A DNA stretch of 64,000 bases from Eumeta japonica (lineage: Eukaryota; Arthropoda; Insecta; Lepidoptera; Psychidae): NCBI GenBank assembly GCA_005406025.1, contig BGZK01000533.1:62001-126000 (forward strand), in the 5' to 3' direction. A program made the position numbers and the translations under genes. This document shows, one piece after another, positions 22,536-33,200 of the stretch. A model generated the notes under the pieces. That model had not been told where the DNA came from and did not search any database. It saw only the letters and a program-made list of their open reading frames with translations. The stretch's first letter is position 1. The number at the start of each line of letters is the position of its first letter.

Positions 22536-22802
22536 ATGCCAGTGACGTCAGAATGTCTGTTTGTAGACGCAAAATTTTACAGTCAAAGAAAAGCATTTCA
22601 CAGTTACATAGCACACTATATCCTATTATGTTTTGTAATGGCATCGTTCTCAATATTTATTAAGTATTATACGTCAATTTTGAGGGAAATTTCACTCCAG
22701 CAAACAAAATTTAAAAGAGATCAATGGGATTTAGTAAAAACTATAACGGGATTCAGGATCGAGACGAGTATTGACACCATAAGTGGCTACGCTAATGAGT
22801 GA
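22536..22802 (+). CDS. Hypothetical small single-pass membrane protein, 88 residues
   Basis: The frame runs from ATG (AAAAGATGCC) to TGA at 22800-22802, with an AATAAA at 22806-22811. Codon use is mixed and the protein looks balanced, unlike the Lys/Asn/Ile-heavy chance frames nearby. Residues about 25-45 (IAHYILLCFVMASFSIFIKY) form one hydrophobic segment. The N-terminus is short, and the C-terminus after it is charged (LREISLQQTKFKRDQWD). This topology resembles small inner-membrane subunits, but I recognise no family. The bases before the ATG (ATCTTTTTGTATATTACAG, ending 22529) also form a good 3' splice site, so it may instead be a last exon. A chance ORF remains possible. Confidence 0.35.
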   Translation: MPVTSECLFVDAKFYSQRKAFHSYIAHYILLCFVMASFSIFIKYYTSILREISLQQTKFKRDQWDLVKTITGFRIETSIDTISGYANE

Positions 22803-22811
22803 CAAAATAAA

Positions 22812-23766
22812 AAAGATTCCAGTATAATTCTAGATAAATTCGATATAATTCTCATTTGAAATCGGGTTCGGAATGTAAATTAGAATGCAGAGTCAGTATC
22901 GCTATCGAAACTGTTCCAGATCGGGATTGTCATTATAATTCCATTCGCCATGTGAATATGTATGTCCACATTGACTGTTATTTAATATAACATAAGCTCG
23001 AGTTTCTTATTGTACATTTATATTTTTTTGATTAGGCTTTAAACTCAGGAATGATTGTATATAACATAACCACATAAGCGTTAATGCAGTACTTTTATTA
23101 AGCGTTTAAATTTTATTGTGATTGTCAATATACCATAGACAAAAAGGTTCTGTTACAAACTTTACATTACGAAAATGCTCTCCAAGGGGAAAGCACATGA
23201 TGAGAAAGAAGAGGCATATAATTGATAAATTACAGTCATAACATCGAGTAAAAGACGATAAGACATGCGTAATAGAGCTGCAGAAATAATTTATAACTAA
23301 CACCACACATAGATAAGAGAAAGTATAGCAAAAATATAGTTATTTATCGTATACTTTTGTTACACTTACAATAAAAATATAGTTAAATTACACAAAGTGC
23401 TTAAGAGCTGGTAGATATGGTACATGAGCGCGAGTGTAAGACATTCACGTATCTTTATCATCATAAAATGAAAACTATAGTTCTATTCTTTTACCTTGGT
23501 AATTTAAAGCGAACGTACTAAAAGAATAATTAAATTCTTTAGATTACTGACTTTCAGACTTTTTTGATAGACCTTAAGAAGAAGTTATATAGCAAATATA
23601 TGAGGGTGGAATTTTCTGTTTGTATCTCTCGTGCACCATATATTTCGCGACCAGTATGTTCACATAAAACTCTAACAAGGAATTATGAAAAAAATAACTA
23701 AACGGTTTTTATCGATTTATAATATATCTTCCATTAAAAGGTAAACCGAATGAATTAATGTTTTTT
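22812..23766. other. AT-rich spacer
   Basis: No gene or recognised repeat. A 66-codon minus frame at 23106-23306 has no family features. Confidence 0.5.
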
Positions 23767-24180
23767 AAGCTATTGCATAGCTTCTATCGCGGGCCTTGAA
23801 CGTGGAGACCGAATCCAGAAATTCCGTAACGAAAATAACCTAACACCCCCCACTCCGACCGGCACAGCGGTGATACTTTTTACTTTTGCCATCTATCGAT
23901 GAATAGCAGAACTTTTTATGACTTTTTTGAAATATCACGCTTGTCTCTTTAGTTCAGCAACTCGCCTCTAGGTGGCATTGGTTGTATCGGCGTTACTGCG
24001 TATACGTAATCCCTCTCTTCGCCTCGCAATCTGGTGACTCATGCCTGCTTAGAGTTACGGCGTTAGGGCACCTCCTCAAAAAAAAATACTGTCTAAATAA
24101 AATAAATAAATAATTATAATTGCATAAGTTGATAAAAAATACTATGCAATAGCTTTACCGCGGCAGTCCCCGAGTGCCAC
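23767..24180. repeat. Dispersed element bounded by inverted AAGCTATTGCATAG motifs
   Basis: AAGCTATTGCATAG (23767-23780) recurs inverted as CTATGCAATAGCTT (24142-24155). Each is adjacent to a CGCGG (CTATCGCGG on the left, ACCGCGG on the right). The enclosed 400 bp includes a C-rich run (CACCCCCCACTCCGACCGG) and a CCTCTAGGTGGCATTGG block. From memory these motifs are common in lepidopteran genomes. Superfamily unassigned; it may be a MITE. Confidence 0.45.
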
Positions 24181-24829
24181 ACGTGTTTTTTTTTTAAATA
24201 GACTAACTAAAATTAATGTATGTACAATATAATTGTACAAGAATATGTAAAGAATTGTGAGTTACGCGGTTAATTACTTTTTGGTACGTACCAATTTACG
24301 AGGGAACCGTGTACGCATCTTTTAACTACCCACGCCCGAAACAAATGTTTTTTAGGTATGTGTACCCATTAAAAGCATTATCTCCTTTTAAATGATTTTT
24401 AACATAAATTCACTTTTGAAGTTAATTATGCGTTCCACTGCTACCTTTTAAGGGGTTTTAGCGCCAACAAGCATTAAACAGAGGATTACAAAAAGTTATA
24501 AAAAGTACAAAAAGATGTACGTCTGTTTATAGTCATAAGTATTGTTACATACACTGTTAATAGTTATTCTTTGAGAATATAAAATAAAATATATAACAAA
24601 TTTTTATTGGGAAATTATATATGTACATTTTTAGAAATTAAAAATTCAGAGCTTAATTTACACTATTATCTATACTTTATTGGTAAATAACCATAATTTT
24701 AATACATATTTTAGACCCGTGGAATATGTAGCACATGCTTGTTTCGCACATAAGTACATCGTAACACCTCTCACGTCCGCATATGAAAAATTACACACGT
24801 CACAATTCTTTCAGTTCACACGAGTAGCG
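24181..24829. other. AT-rich spacer
   Basis: Nothing identified apart from A-rich short repeats near 24490 (AAAAAGTTATAAAAAGTACA). Confidence 0.5.
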
Positions 24830-25003
24830 TTAAATCAGCGGCAGTGGGACCGCACAGCGGGACCATTCTAGCTCGAAATCTGCTAACTTCGTGCGGGTTC
24901 GGGCTACGTGTGCGCTACGTATACTTGTACTATTTTACCGCGTGTGTGAGCGCTCGTTTCACCATTTCGTGGACCGTATCAGGTTATGTGCCTATAAATT
25001 CAT
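24830..25003 (+). other. GC-enriched segment ending in a strong splice donor
   Basis: A CG-containing block (CGTGCGGGTTCGGGCTACG, GTGTGAGCGCTCGTTTC) ends in TAAATTCAT|GTAAGTAT, with the donor GT at 25004. There is no long open frame, so if real it would be a non-coding first exon. A second donor-like site, ATGGAACTACAAA|GTAAGTAA, lies at 25331-25349. Confidence 0.22.
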
Positions 25004-25019
25004 GTAAGTATTAATTTTT

Positions 25020-26949
25020 TTTATGTTAAGGACTAGGAAGTAAGACCGCGTTAGGCGCACGCTCTCGGGTCGCGATGGTAGTTTTGGATTTGTGTTTTGC
25101 GTACTTCGCACCTATTTTGCTCGCACACAGTGCTAGCGATCCGATGATTTGATACAAGGGTAAAAATTTGAAAATCTGTTGTTTGCTTGTGCTGTTTAGT
25201 AACAGTATATAATATATGTATAACAGTACATTTTATAATGTACATCAACTAAATTTGAAGTTATTTTAATAGTGTCTAACATAAAACAGTTTAATATTGG
25301 CAAGAATTTAAGGCGGTATATTTAGTAGTAATGGAACTACAAAGTAAGTAATGTGTACTCTAGCGGTGAACAACGGGCAATATTCGAACCATCTCAAACA
25401 GTTTCCGAATATATGTTGTCCTTGAAGTATATCGCTGCAAGCGACCACAGTAATAATATAATAGTCTGAGTTTATTACATATTTTTGTTATATACGAAGC
25501 CTTTGTTAAAGGCTCCGCCTTACACTTAACCAATTATCAGATTTTTATAGGTCTTATAATTTCGTTTGTATAGTTTAACGATCTTATTTTCTAGTTTGCT
25601 TCGTAGAAATTCATAATATGTTTATGTGTAACTTTCAGTGACGTGTCGCATGCAATTCACCGCTAATCCTCAAAACAGCTCTTTCGCTATGATTCCCAAT
25701 ACAATAAATCATATTTTGATGCTATGTTTAAGACTGACTGATATCAAACAGTTAATCAAGTGTTAGTATTATGATTGTTTAATCCGCTTATTGATTACTA
25801 TTGAATTCCTCCATATGTTGCGTGTCAATTCAGCGCATCGTCAGGAATTATTAGACTAATAATTCAAACAGTGTGCTTAGGAATTGAACGATTAGCACCA
25901 TAGATATGCTCTTAATCGAATTTCTTCAGCAAGGTTAAAATTGTTGGATGGGGATTCGTAGTTGATGAATACATTAGAGGGTCATCGGGGGGTCGCATGC
26001 TGCATACATTTAGAAAAAAAAAAGCGTTAATTTGATTCTACTTTTACATAGCGCACTATATATAATATCATCCATCTTGAATAGCTATTAGTCATTAAAT
26101 AAGTATGCCAATTTATGTGTAAGTAACATTATTATTCCATTTTTTTTCAAGCGACCACGGATCACTTATATAGCAAGATAACAGATCGTCTCTGAAAGAA
26201 TTACCTACATAGATTTTCATAAGCAATTAATACGCCGGAAACCAGCACATGAAAAATAAATAACAACACAAATTATCTGTTCGTATTCATGAATATTCGG
26301 GAATTTCAAATTTATTTATTTTTGCTTAACAGCGGTTTAGTAGTGAAATACAAAAAACAAAAAAAGTGCGAATTCGTGGTAAATATAATTTGTCTGAAAG
26401 TAATTCACTAAGCGTCGATATATATTATTTATTTATTATTTAAGTTGCATGATTAGACGTATACGTTACGATTGCCACTGCTAAAGTGAGAATAGAAATA
26501 TATAGAGCGATATTTGTCGTTAGTCGAGTAAAAAAACCGCTACTACAGTATAACGCACGAAACTCTGCCGCTCTGAATTGCTCGCGAATGATGCGCAGGT
26601 TCAGTGCTCCCCGACCCTTCCTTCTTCTCTCCCGCATTCCTACTTTAAGTCATTGCAACGCTTTCGTGACTAACTTCACAGAGCCAGAGTTTCTTGCGTT
26701 GTGACAAGTGACGACTGCTACCTTCTTTTAGTACATAACTTGTCACTGTACAGTTATTATTTCATTTCATATTCGTTGCTACAAACACCTAAACTGGAAA
26801 TTAATATTTAGCAGGATACTAAAAAAAATATTGCCGAAAATATTATTTCCCATATAGTCTTTTATTTGTTTACGCATTTATTTAAAGTAAATCATACTTT
26901 AACCTTCTACGAGCCTCTTACATGTACACTATTCTTTCGAAAGGTTGTT
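25020..26949. other. Intergenic DNA with one GC-rich patch
   Basis: AT-rich overall. The patch at about 26530-26700 has short frames on both strands (65-72 codons) and C/T-rich runs. Frames open on both strands reflect composition, not coding. No family recognised. Confidence 0.45.
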
Positions 26950-27120
26950 GCCAGGTTTTTTAGGTTCCTTATCAAAATTACAAAATCGGGACCCTTGTAA
27001 GATTACCCACGCGTCTGTCCGTCTGTCTGTAACTGGCATTTATTTCGGAAAGTATAGGACGTACAGATATGGAATTTTGTGTAGTTATACAACATGCCAT
27101 CTCACATGTAATGCGCTGTT
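26950..27120 (-). repeat. Partial copy of the GGTTCCG...CGGAACCCTAAAAA repeat, minus orientation
   Basis: TTTTTTAGGTTCCTTATC, then CGGGACCCTTGTAAGATTA and CTGTCCGTCTGTCTGT, is the inverse of the repeat tail (GACGGACGGAC, ATAAGGGTTCCG, GGAACCCTAAAAA) seen complete at 36255-36335 and 50025-50092. Confidence 0.6.
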
Positions 27121-27837
27121 AATTTCTCAAAAATAATTAGTGACAATCAATGGTTTTATTAATACGTAGAAATGTTTAAAATTTAATAATTTTCCCCGAC
27201 AAGCGAATGCATTTTTATTCATACTTTTTACAAAAAGAAAATTTAAATGTATTATAAAGATTTCGCGAAAAATCGGAATCATACGTAATGCTATTATTTT
27301 TACGTTGTAGGTACGTCTATTTTGTTTATAATTTATACATATGAATTTTTTAGAAGTAGGAAAATTCAATAAAACAGTAGATGTCCCATAGACACCATTC
27401 AATAATAATATCGAATAAATATTGCGATATCCTCCTTAATATTTTATTAAGAACAATTCATACACTTTAACTTCAAAGAATCATCTCTAGAAGACGACTC
27501 AGACAGAAATAAACACTATGGTTTCATTACTAACAAAGGGCTGTGTTCGGCCTTTTTGGTTATAAACGTCAAAATAATACCCACCAAAAACATATGAACA
27601 TATAGAATTATAGGCTACGAAGTTTTCAGTCCTCGAGCCCTATTCGCACTTGACGGTGTTTAATTATCCCAATGCCGAGGCACACCCTCCCAAGATTTAT
27701 TTCATACTCGGGGATTAGGACCTATTAAGCTGCCCACTCCGGCTCGACGCGGGTCGGGGGCGGCCGGCGACCGCTGTCCAAAGCGTACAGCGAGTGATTT
27801 CTAAATTGAGTTAAGTTAAAAACTCATTAGTAAATTC
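27121..27837. other. Spacer with a GC-rich end
   Basis: AT-rich to about 27600, then a GC-rich stretch at 27690-27790 (CCCACTCCGGCTCGACGCGG, GGCGGCCGGCGACCGC). The CCACTCCGGCT motif recurs near 55530, suggesting another dispersed repeat. No gene. Confidence 0.4.
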
Positions 27838-27920
27838 ACCGTTCTCGAGTTCCGAACCAGGTGCCTTCCAGTAGAAAGAAGTGACTCTTGACCGCTGAAC
27901 GACTACCGCTCCGTATATAT
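27838..27920 (-). repeat. tRNA-derived SINE remnant
   Basis: On the minus strand GGTAGTCGTTCAGCGGTCAA resembles an A box. About 30 bases on, GGTTCGGAACTCGAG resembles a B box, with TCTACTGGAAGGCACC between them. This is the arrangement of a tRNA-related SINE head. Too degenerate to be a tRNA. Confidence 0.5.
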
Positions 27921-27939
27921 GTTTATAATACACATACAT

Positions 27940-28080
27940 AAGCTTTAGTCGGCGGCTTCGCCCGCGTTGACATAGAATGTATTCCTTCGTCGGTTTTTCA
28001 CTCATGATCCCGTCCCGGCCCTGCTTTCAATACCGATACCGATTCTATTTTACATTCCGACAATTCATTATATCGATTAT
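27940..28080 (+). repeat. Copy of the 'GCGGCTTCGCCCGCG / GATCCCG' dispersed element
   Basis: It opens GTCGGCGGCTTCGCCCGCGT, the typical head of a very abundant lepidopteran element. CATGATCCCGTCCCGGCC and ACCGATACCGATTC follow, the same texture as the copies at 10125, 21090 and 51290. Confidence 0.6.
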
Positions 28081-29287
28081 ATTTCGCGATATAATGTACC
28101 TAATGAGAATGACGAACAGAGAAACGTCTTTTTTTATGTTAAACGAATATTTGGACTATCATAAATTTTAATTTATATTACATACTTACAGTACATTTTA
28201 TGGTACAGAAAGACCAAAAAGTTGACAAAATCACTTGTAACATACAATTTCACGTGCTTCTCAACAAAAATCTATTTATTAAAAATGCACAGATATCCCC
28301 TTTCTCAATGGGACATACGAAATAACAATATACTCCCAAGTTTGAAAGCCTTATCGGGCTTACTCGACGCGTCCTAGAGATATCCCCTCTGCTTTGGGGT
28401 CGTGAGTGTCCTCAGACGGTTTGTGATCTCGCCTCAAAGAAATACATGCCTACTCCACACGGGTGCTGACGTCGCATTAAATTAATACGCACTCCTAACA
28501 TAGTTGACGCAGATTTTTTTTCAATTTTTTTCCTCTAGAAGACTACAGCGGGTATAATGCAATAATTGATTACTTTGATCTTTTTTATATTTAAAAGGTT
28601 ACAGTGCAATTGTTTTTTTTTTTGGATGACTTTAAAAATTATTGAATAATTAATGTTTTAAATTGCCAATTAAAAAGAGAGAGGGAGCTAGGAAACGAAC
28701 GTTAGGGTTTGATAGAGATAGATATATAAAATACGGGTGAACGTCATTTTGCAAACGAGATATAACAGGCAATCTTTAATAATTTTATAACGCAATAGTA
28801 GATATGTTAAGACATTACCTACTAACGACGGGTTGCATTAAAAGTAAAAACGTAATTTGTAAACGTAATGCGTAAAATTTTACAGAACTACAGGTACGAA
28901 TGGCCTGTCAAATCTTACACATAACGTTTTAGTTTTTCTTGCCGAAACGCCATTAGAGTAAAAAAGCCTTAACTGACCTTGTGCTTAACGTTCGTTGTTT
29001 TTTTTAACGATTTCGATAGCGATTCCACTTCTTATTATCACGTACATACTGTTACAAAAATACATAAGTCGCCTTGTATGTTCCGTCAGCGCATGCAACG
29101 TGTTCAGTGTCAATCGGTAACCCTATCACAGTCATATAACCTCCGCCCACTGCCTTCCTACGCTTTCGTAATAGCTTTGCATACATGAGTATAGAATATA
29201 AGGTATATTTTTATTTTAACACTTGTACATCTGAGTGAGCCTGCATCTGTTTTACGTTTTCATCGAAACTTCCACAAATCACATATT
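28081..29287. other. Intergenic DNA
   Basis: AT-rich, with a balanced-composition block at about 28290-28500 (TATCCCCTCTGCTTTGGGG) that I cannot assign. No supported gene. Confidence 0.45.
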
Positions 29288-29323
29288 AGCTTCTCAGTGC
29301 ACATGCGTGTGCACTGAGAAGCT
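29288..29323. repeat. Perfect 16-bp palindrome with 4-base loop
   Basis: AGCTTCTCAGTGCACA (29288-29303) is followed after TGCG by its exact inverse TGTGCACTGAGAAGCT (29308-29323). Flanking T and A runs extend partial pairing. The stem is too short for a normal microRNA precursor. It may be the fused ends of a small inverted-repeat element. Confidence 0.8.
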
Positions 29324-32089
29324 ATGCTTTTTTGACGTAAATAAAAAAAAAATGTTTATTTTGGTAAATAAAATGTACCTTAATATGAACAAAAAAAAAT
29401 AAAACTTATGTAAAATCAAGAATGTATCTGATGTTTGCTATTTACTGTCATTAAAAATATAATTTTAGTGATTACTCATGTTTTAAATAAATATAACCTC
29501 AAATCTTGACACAATGTTTACATTAAAATTAAACCTACGCTAGAAGATATTGTATAAAATGTTATGAATCTGAACAACAATATTCATAAAGTAAACTATC
29601 AGTCTTCATAAATTCGTTCATGGTTATATATGAATATTATAAAAATGGAAATCATTGAATGTCTAATCAATACGTAACTGAATTATGCGTTACGTCAGCG
29701 CGTCACATCCATCACATACTCAAAATTTCGAGTTGATAAACCCTACGTGGTTGAACCTCATCATCATCTGTTTGCTGTAGCATTTCATTGCTATCACCAA
29801 CTATCATGTACCTACGTATAAGAGCTTTCATAAGTTTTGATCGCTTCAAAAATTCTGCAGACTCAAGTAAGAATCAGCAATGGTATTATTCGTGATACAC
29901 ATAAGTAATTAATATACGATATCGGGACATATAGTAAAGATTCAGAACAGCAACGCAATAATTTCTAATTGCACAGATAACTATCCGTTTAATGGGGGCA
30001 GCGAGTGGCGCGTGAGTCGGGACGCGTTGCCTGCAATGGATTATTCACAACATTAGGCCTTTGCGTGTCGGTGGATCAGCACACTGGCAGTGGCGGAAAG
30101 TTTCCGTGCCATTGGTTTAATTTCGTGTTAGTACAGCTATTTGTTCGCATGTTAGCACGGTAATTATTCGCGTACTCGCGTATGTGAGATTTCAATAATC
30201 CTTAAAAATGGTTAATCGTTGTACGTTAGTTTCGTTCCGAATTTCTTAATTCTAGATTGGAATGGCAAATTCTACGCCTTTAAAACATCGAAAATACGAC
30301 AGAATTTCTCTCATTTAACCGCTTAAAAATAACAAGTATTTTTAATTGTTTTATTACGTTGTATCTTCAATTTTATTGTCTACTTTTGAAATGGAATCTT
30401 TCTTAGAGATCAATTGATAATAACAATGACGTTGTCAAAATACAGAGCAACCGTCTCCTTAATTCAGACTAAAACCAGTCACAAGCAAATGTCCTTCATA
30501 CTCCTGCATTCCGTCTACTAGAGGATCGCCACCGTCTCCCACCAGACGGAGCTCTAATTGCCAACAAAAGTAATTCTATTCCTACAAATAGTTTTACAAC
30601 TACATTTTATGAATGCTAGACAATCTCATTTAAAATAGTATTCACTTGTGTGTAGTTGCAAAACTATTAAAAAACACAACACGACACGACCGCGCCAGTC
30701 GCTGCATAGTTGTTCATTTTCCCCCTAGAAATGATGTCGTGTACGTTCCGTCAAGTCCATAAATCGCTCGTAATGCGTATGAGAATAAGAAGGAACAATT
30801 CGGAACTTCTGCAAACATAACTGACAAATAAGAAATTACAGCAGGTGTGTTCCGAATTAAGCAGTCACTTCCCAGCAACTGGATATAAACAGCAGAAATT
30901 GCACGGCGGAACACGGCTTCGTTACCGGGAAAGTCTCGGCATAAAGTTTGGCCGTCGCCGGGAGGAGTCGCCCCCCTCCGATGCGCTGGATAAGGGGGGG
31001 TCGCAGCTGTTTCATAAACAGTCTCGAACAACAAGTCAAGAACAAAAAGGCGGAAATAAGTGCGTAGCTGAAGTGTACATTCGCTTCGAGTACTAGATGC
31101 GAAAACAAGGATAATAAATGTTCTTTGCGCAGCAGTGAGATGATTTCTTGTAGGCTGTAGGCGTAGGGATCTATCTCTCTTTGATTTCGACTTTATCTGT
31201 TAGTTAGGTTTTTTCGCTCCTAAATTGTTCTTTCGCGCCGAACAACAACACCGTTCACAAAATATGCCTTTTAATTAATGAAGGTTGTTTTTTAATTAAT
31301 GAAGGTTGTTAATTAATTAGCTGTAGCTCCACCAATATTGCCGATTCGGAAGGCGGTCGATGTACTGACGAAACCATTGGTAGAATTTACACTTATATTC
31401 GCTAAACAATAAGCTTAGTATATACTAGCAATATATATTTTGCAAAATTTATATATTTTTAGCAATATATTTTTTGTAAAATTCGATTAATTTCGGAGTG
31501 ATTATTATATCATTCGTTTTATTAACGTGCAAAGGTTTTTGTAAGTTGTTTTGTACAAAATCAACACTTGACTGAATCATAGAAAACAGCTAACGTGTCT
31601 TCATTTATTACGAGTGCCGTCTGAATGGGTCACTTGCCCAACCTTTACATCACTCCACTATACGGCATTGCCTCTGAATTAGAAATCATCCGGGTACAGT
31701 CTCATCACGAATGAATTGGCGAATGAGTTTTGATAAATCACTAGCTCCTTGGCCCAGAAAATGCGCGAAGCCGGCAGCCCCGGCCATCGTCACAGAATTT
31801 GATTGCCAATGTATGCATGCGTTTGACTCTCTTTACTCCGCCGTAATTTCTAAACCCTTGCTCCGATTCACATGGGCATGGTATCGCTAGAATCCTTATG
31901 TTAAGCCAAATGACACGGCTTAGGTGAAATCTCAAAATATTCATAGCGCTAATAGCACGCAAAACTATTACTATGTTCCTTCTCATTGTCTATGAGTCAA
32001 AAGAGTATATTCTTAAAATTAAACTTAGGCTAATTTTTATTAATTATCATTCGAATATCAATTAAATTTTTTGTTAAAATATTCGCCAA
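29324..32089. other. Intergenic DNA with GC-enriched, repeat-free islands
   Basis: Islands at about 30000-30110 (GGCGCGTGAGTCGGGACGCG) and 30840-31030 (GTCGCCGGGAGGAGTCGCCC) are GC-rich, without recognised repeats, and have short frames open on both strands. They are better read as candidate conserved non-coding elements than genes. A direct duplication of TTAATTAATGAAGGTTGTT occurs at about 31271-31310. Confidence 0.4.
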
Positions 32090-32272
32090 CTCTTACCGAC
32101 GTACGTACACACAAAGACACACGGACTCCCATACCCACACCCACACCTACACACACAAACACAGGCATACAGACATCACTCGAAAAATGGTCGAAATAGC
32201 TTCCTAAAATCCTAAAACGTCAAGATTTGGTGAAAACTCGATGTTTGATAATCGGAGTCATCAATTTCATCA

Positions 32273-32305
<33 letters not shown>

Positions 32306-32440
32306 GAGCGTATGTATGCGTGTGTAATATAAACCTCTAATTGCTTTTGAACGGATTAACCGATCGAAACACAGTTTTGCGACATTCAAAGGGACTGTAT
32401 TTACTTAATCTAATTAAGTAAGAATGCATAGTAATGTAAT
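32090..32440 (+). repeat. Composite (CA)n / (GT)n-associated dispersed repeat
   Basis: An interrupted ACAC-rich run (32100-32175) leads to GACATCACTCGAAAAATGG, AAAACGTCAAGATTTGGTGA, a pure TG run at 32274-32300, and TTGAACGGATTAACCGATCG. The non-microsatellite blocks match 18230-18415. It grades into the tandem array that follows. Confidence 0.6.
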
Positions 32441-32539
32441 TACTGTACTGCATTTCTATTAACTCAGACTTCCTGAAAACTTGAACCGATTTCGCCTTGT
32501 AGATCTTAAGAATTCTCAAAATCAAAGTTTCAGGAAAAA

Positions 32540-33200
32540 TGTTTTTTGAAATAATTTTTAGACTACTCTGCCGATCGATACGAAAATCTAATCAGCTCTT
32601 TTCTTCAAACAGATGCATTAACTACAGTAAATTGCATGAAAATTGGTTGATTTCTTAAAGATATATAGTTGTAGAAATTATTTAAAAAAATGTTTATTTA
32701 CAATATTACGTGAACTGCTCTACCGATAAGTTCTATAATCTATCCAGTTGTTTTCCCTTAAAAACAACGTTGGTCGTCGCTAAATGCATCAAATCGGTTG
32801 ATTTGTTCAAGAGCTAAAGTTGGAGAATCATTTTTCCAAAAGCATGTTTATTAATTGCTCTACCGATATATCCTAAAATCTAACCAGACATTTTAGTTAA
32901 AAAACAATGCCTATCACTGTTAAACACTTCAAAGTTGGTTTATTTGTCCAAGATATATAGTTGAAGAAAATTTTTCAAAAAGTGATTTTTTAGAATATTT
33001 TTCAAACTACTGTACAGATAAATTCCAAAACCTAACTTCTTTTCTACTTAAAAAACAACGTCGATTGTTGCAAACTGCATTGAAAACAATGGATTCGTTG
33101 GAGAGATATCGTTAACGAAAAATTCGACAAAAAGAATTTTCTTCAAAATAGGGTGAAGTTCTTGATGGATCAATGTTTAGTGTTCCAAAACTTTTTTCTG
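32540..33200 (+). repeat. Degenerate tandem array, about 150-bp period, four-plus units
   Basis: The motif CTCTACCGATAnATTCTAAAATCTAACC starts near 32568, 32718, 32857 and 33010 (variants CTCTGCCGATCG, CTCTACCGATAA, CTCTACCGATAT, CTGTACAGATAA). Each is followed by AAAAACAACGTCGATNGTTGC-like and TTGGTTGATTTGTTCAAGAG-like blocks. Units differ at many positions, so the array is old. It probably belongs to one larger element with the preceding microsatellite-bearing repeat. Confidence 0.7.

Noticed and set aside
30714..31108. 106- and 83-codon frames on both strands
   Set aside because: Both strands are open because the block is GC-rich and stop-poor; no family, no splice sites.
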